Source: Gallibacterium faecale
Lineage (GTDB): Bacteria > Pseudomonadota > Gammaproteobacteria > Enterobacterales > Pasteurellaceae
Assembly: GCF_027920745.1 (NCBI RefSeq)
Contig: NZ_JAQIBB010000079.1
Location: 1-64,000, forward strand
Reading direction: 5' to 3'
Length of the DNA: 64,000 bases
Below the pieces are notes generated by a model. It was not told the DNA's origin and searched no databases. It saw nothing but the letters and a program-made list of their open reading frames with translations. Every line of letters starts with the position of its first letter. Position 1 is the first letter of the stretch. Positions 63,026-64,000 of the stretch are shown piece by piece. The position numbers and the translations under genes are program-made.

Positions 63026-63784
63026 ATGATCAATCATCTTGAGCTTGAACAAGTACTTAATCAGTTACTAAATAGCGACAAAATTAATGATTATGCGCCT
63101 AACGGTTTACAAGTTGAAGGTAAACCACAGATTCAAAAAATTGTTACTGGAGTAACTGCCTCTCAAGCATTACTAGATTATGCAGTGAGCGTAAACGCTG
63201 ATGCGATTATTGTGCATCACGGCTATTTCTGGAAGAGTGAAAATCCTTGTATTCGTGGTATGAAAGGCAAACGCATTCAAACATTATTAAAAAATGAGAT
63301 TAATCTATATGCCTATCATCTTCCATTAGATATGCACCCAACCTTAGGTAATAATGCTCAACTTGCTAAATTACTAGGGATTACCGAACTCTTTCCTTTA
63401 GAAGATACACCTAATTCCATTCCAATGTGGGGAAATCTGCCACAAGCTATATCAGGGGCTGAATTTACACAACGGATTAATCAAGTATTAAATCGTACCT
63501 GCTTACATTGTGCGAATGATGTGAACCAACCAATTCGTAAAATTGGCCTTTGTACTGGTGGTGGACAAGGTTACATTGATCTTGCTGCTAGCAAAGGTTG
63601 TGATGCGTTTATTTCTGGTGAAATTTCAGAACAAACCGTACATTCCGCACGAGAACAAAATATTCAATTTTTTGCCGCCGGCCATCACGCGACTGAACGC
63701 TATGGCATTAAGGCATTATCCACTTGGTTAGCAGAGAATTATCCATTAGATGTAGAATTTAAAGATATTGATAATCCAGCGTAA
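63026..63784 (+). CDS. ybgI: Nif3/YbgI-family metal-binding protein
   Basis: A 252-residue member of the Nif3 (GTP cyclohydrolase I type 2-like) family, ring-shaped hexamers with a two-metal centre. Metal ligands are visible in VHHGYFW (H64, H65), LDMHPTLGNN and the C-terminal GHHATERYG. In vivo function is not settled. AAAGGATAAAATACA precedes the ATG. It lies 13 bp after cca, probably in one unit. Confidence 0.9.
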   Translation: MINHLELEQVLNQLLNSDKINDYAPNGLQVEGKPQIQKIVTGVTASQALLDYAVSVNADAIIVHHGYFWKSENPCIRGMKGKRIQTLLKNEINLYAYHLPLDMHPTLGNNAQLAKLLGITELFPLEDTPNSIPMWGNLPQAISGAEFTQRINQVLNRTCLHCANDVNQPIRKIGLCTGGGQGYIDLAASKGCDAFISGEISEQTVHSAREQNIQFFAAGHHATERYGIKALSTWLAENYPLDVEFKDIDNPA

Positions 63785-63849
63785 TTAAGCTTAGCTAATT
63801 AACTTATTAATAAAATTAATTTTACATATTTTTCACATAAATATAACTT

Positions 63850-63873
63850 CCTAGTAAATCACTTATTAGGAGG
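63850..63873 (+). promoter_or_regulatory. Stem-loop overlapping the Shine-Dalgarno of the last gene
   Basis: CCTAGTAA (63850-63857) pairs with TTATTAGG (63863-63870) over 8 bp with one G-U pair. The Shine-Dalgarno AGGAGG is 63868-63873, so its first half would be in the stem. The A+T-rich 93-bp spacer shows no other feature. Confidence 0.4.
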
Positions 63874-63877
63874 TTAT

Positions 63878-64000
63878 ATGTCTAAATCTTTAATTTTTGA
63901 TGAAATCTCAACTTGGCAAGCTGAAGCAACACAGTTACGCCATCGCTTACACCAATTTCCAGAAATTGGTTTTAATGAAATCAATACACAGAAATTAATC
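63878..64000 (+). CDS. M20-family amidohydrolase/peptidase, 5' end only
   Basis: The first 41 codons before the window ends. TAGGAGG lies 4-7 bases before the ATG. The N-terminal pattern LRHRLHQFPEIGFNE is typical of the hippurate hydrolase/IAA-amino-acid amidohydrolase subgroup of M20 metallopeptidases (HipO/AbgA-like). The metal site lies beyond the edge, so the substrate cannot be judged. Confidence 0.75.
   Translation, partial: MSKSLIFDEISTWQAEATQLRHRLHQFPEIGFNEINTQKLI

Overview
This window looks like core chromosome from a gamma-proteobacterium of the family Pasteurellaceae. The evidence is the A+T-rich sequence, the gene orders mtnN–dsbA-like–recJ–dsbC and ygiF/DUF47–pit–ygiM–cca that I associate with Haemophilus relatives, and protein lengths close to Haemophilus and Escherichia orthologues. 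The genus cannot be fixed by reading. Almost all sequence is coding; I see no insertion sequence, prophage, CRISPR array or rRNA operon.

Layout. 1-350: a three-tRNA operon (Arg-CCG, His-GTG, Pro-TGG) on the minus strand with a stringent-type promoter. 498-6047: wecA, hemL, degQ and an orphan MocR regulator. 6151-12108: gltB-gltD (glutamate synthase). 12391-17588: a histidine operon with an intact leader-peptide attenuator, but its first structural gene is hisC, because hisG and hisD are absent. 17699-23156: grxB, glnA, typA and a GntR-type regulator. 23222-31852 (minus): comEC-msbA-lpxK-ycaR-kdsB-uvrC-pgsA. 32212-34777 (plus): dksA, pcnB, folK. 34780-42183 (minus): mtnN, a DsbA-like protein, recJ, dsbC, rnhB and glnE. 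42185-56367 (minus): the envelope and translation cluster rpsB-tsf-pyrH-frr-dxr-uppS-cdsA-rseP-bamA-skp-lpxD-fabZ-lpxA-lpxB. 56561-64000: radA and ygiF (minus), then DUF47-pit, ygiM-cca, a Nif3-family gene and the start of an M20 amidohydrolase (plus).

How the genes fit together. Nitrogen assimilation is represented by glutamine synthetase with its adenylylation tyrosine, the GlnE adenylyltransferase and both glutamate synthase subunits. Outer-membrane building is dense: lpxA/B/D/K, kdsB, msbA, bamA, skp, rseP, uppS, cdsA and pgsA. DNA uptake and repair is represented by comEC with a candidate competence-type CRP site, plus recJ, radA and uvrC.

Most notable observations: pcnB appears to start at ATT, as documented for E. 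coli pcnB; the histidine attenuator now leads directly into hisC; the CCA-adding enzyme has lost its HD residues; and several unexplained intergenic palindromes lie in the envelope cluster. I found no wholly new multi-gene system. All motif calls are by eye; no search or folding was run.
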